A DNA stretch of 6,695 bases, taken from the NCBI GenBank assembly GCA_035493895.1, contig DATJHM010000326.1:1-6695 (forward strand), written 5' to 3'. Below are positions 6,694-6,695 of this stretch, piece by piece. Position 1 is the first letter of the stretch. Each line of letters starts with the position of its first letter. The notes beneath the pieces were generated by a model, which was not told the DNA's origin, did not search any database, and was given only the letters and a program-made list of their open reading frames with translations. This stretch comes from DATJHM01 sp035493895. Its GTDB lineage: Bacteria; Chloroflexota; Ktedonobacteria; Ktedonobacterales; Ktedonobacteraceae. A program made the translations under genes and the position numbers.

Positions 6694-6695
6694 AT

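Larger units (their letters stand above)
6528..6695. other. Non-coding leader/intergenic region
   Basis: It holds the gp25-gene Shine-Dalgarno and the palindrome cluster. No convincing -35/-10 pair was found reading leftward; TTGAAT near 6618 has no well-spaced -10. No protein-coding segment with recognisable features is present. A 10-codon open stretch from an ATG at 6695 to TAG at 6663 could be the tail of an upstream gene or nothing. The operon may start here or continue from upstream genes. Confidence 0.45.

Overview
The window holds a compact minus-strand operon fragment encoding baseplate parts of a phage-tail-like contractile injection system (CIS/eCIS, of the Afp/PVC/Streptomyces-CIS broad type). 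Read in the direction of transcription (right to left) it contains: a gp25-like baseplate wedge protein (6527-6162), a first J-like 'putative baseplate assembly protein' of 719 aa (6165-4006), a second, larger J-like baseplate protein of 1309 aa (4009-80), and the first 27 codons of a probable tail protein of the P2 gpI-like type (83-1, cut by the window edge). All three gene junctions are 4-base ATGA overlaps, so these genes are almost certainly co-transcribed and translationally coupled. This matches the conserved wedge module of contractile machines (gp25, gp6-like and gp7-like proteins in T4; Afp9, Afp11 and Afp12 in the antifeeding prophage). No structural virion genes, integrase or lysis genes are visible, but the window is short.

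The most unusual element is inside the 1309-aa protein. Its N-terminal third (about residues 1-298) and its C-terminal half (about 704-1309) look like an ordinary member of the large TIGR02243-like baseplate family. Between them, at what is normally a short loop, sits an insert of about 400 residues. It carries repeated Asp-box (BNR/sialidase-type, Ycf48-like) blades with a period of about 41 residues. That beta-propeller is itself interrupted in its fourth blade by two strongly hydrophobic segments separated by a short loop (about 512-533 and 547-577), which look like a transmembrane hairpin. A membrane hairpin nested in a propeller nested in a baseplate protein suggests a CIS baseplate that docks on or is tethered to the inner face of the cytoplasmic membrane. 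This is inference, but it is the strongest candidate for something undescribed here.

The right end (6528-6695) is non-coding as far as can be seen. It has the strong Shine-Dalgarno of the gp25-like gene and a cluster of overlapping GC-rich palindromes that resembles a dispersed chromosomal repeat. I recognise no convincing promoter, so the operon may begin here or continue upstream beyond the window.

Host: base composition is near balanced. Family type (TIGR02243-like proteins with this architecture) and the palindromic intergenic repeat are compatible with a soil bacterium such as a Chloroflexota (Ktedonobacteria-like) organism. This is a low-confidence guess because no taxonomic marker gene is present.
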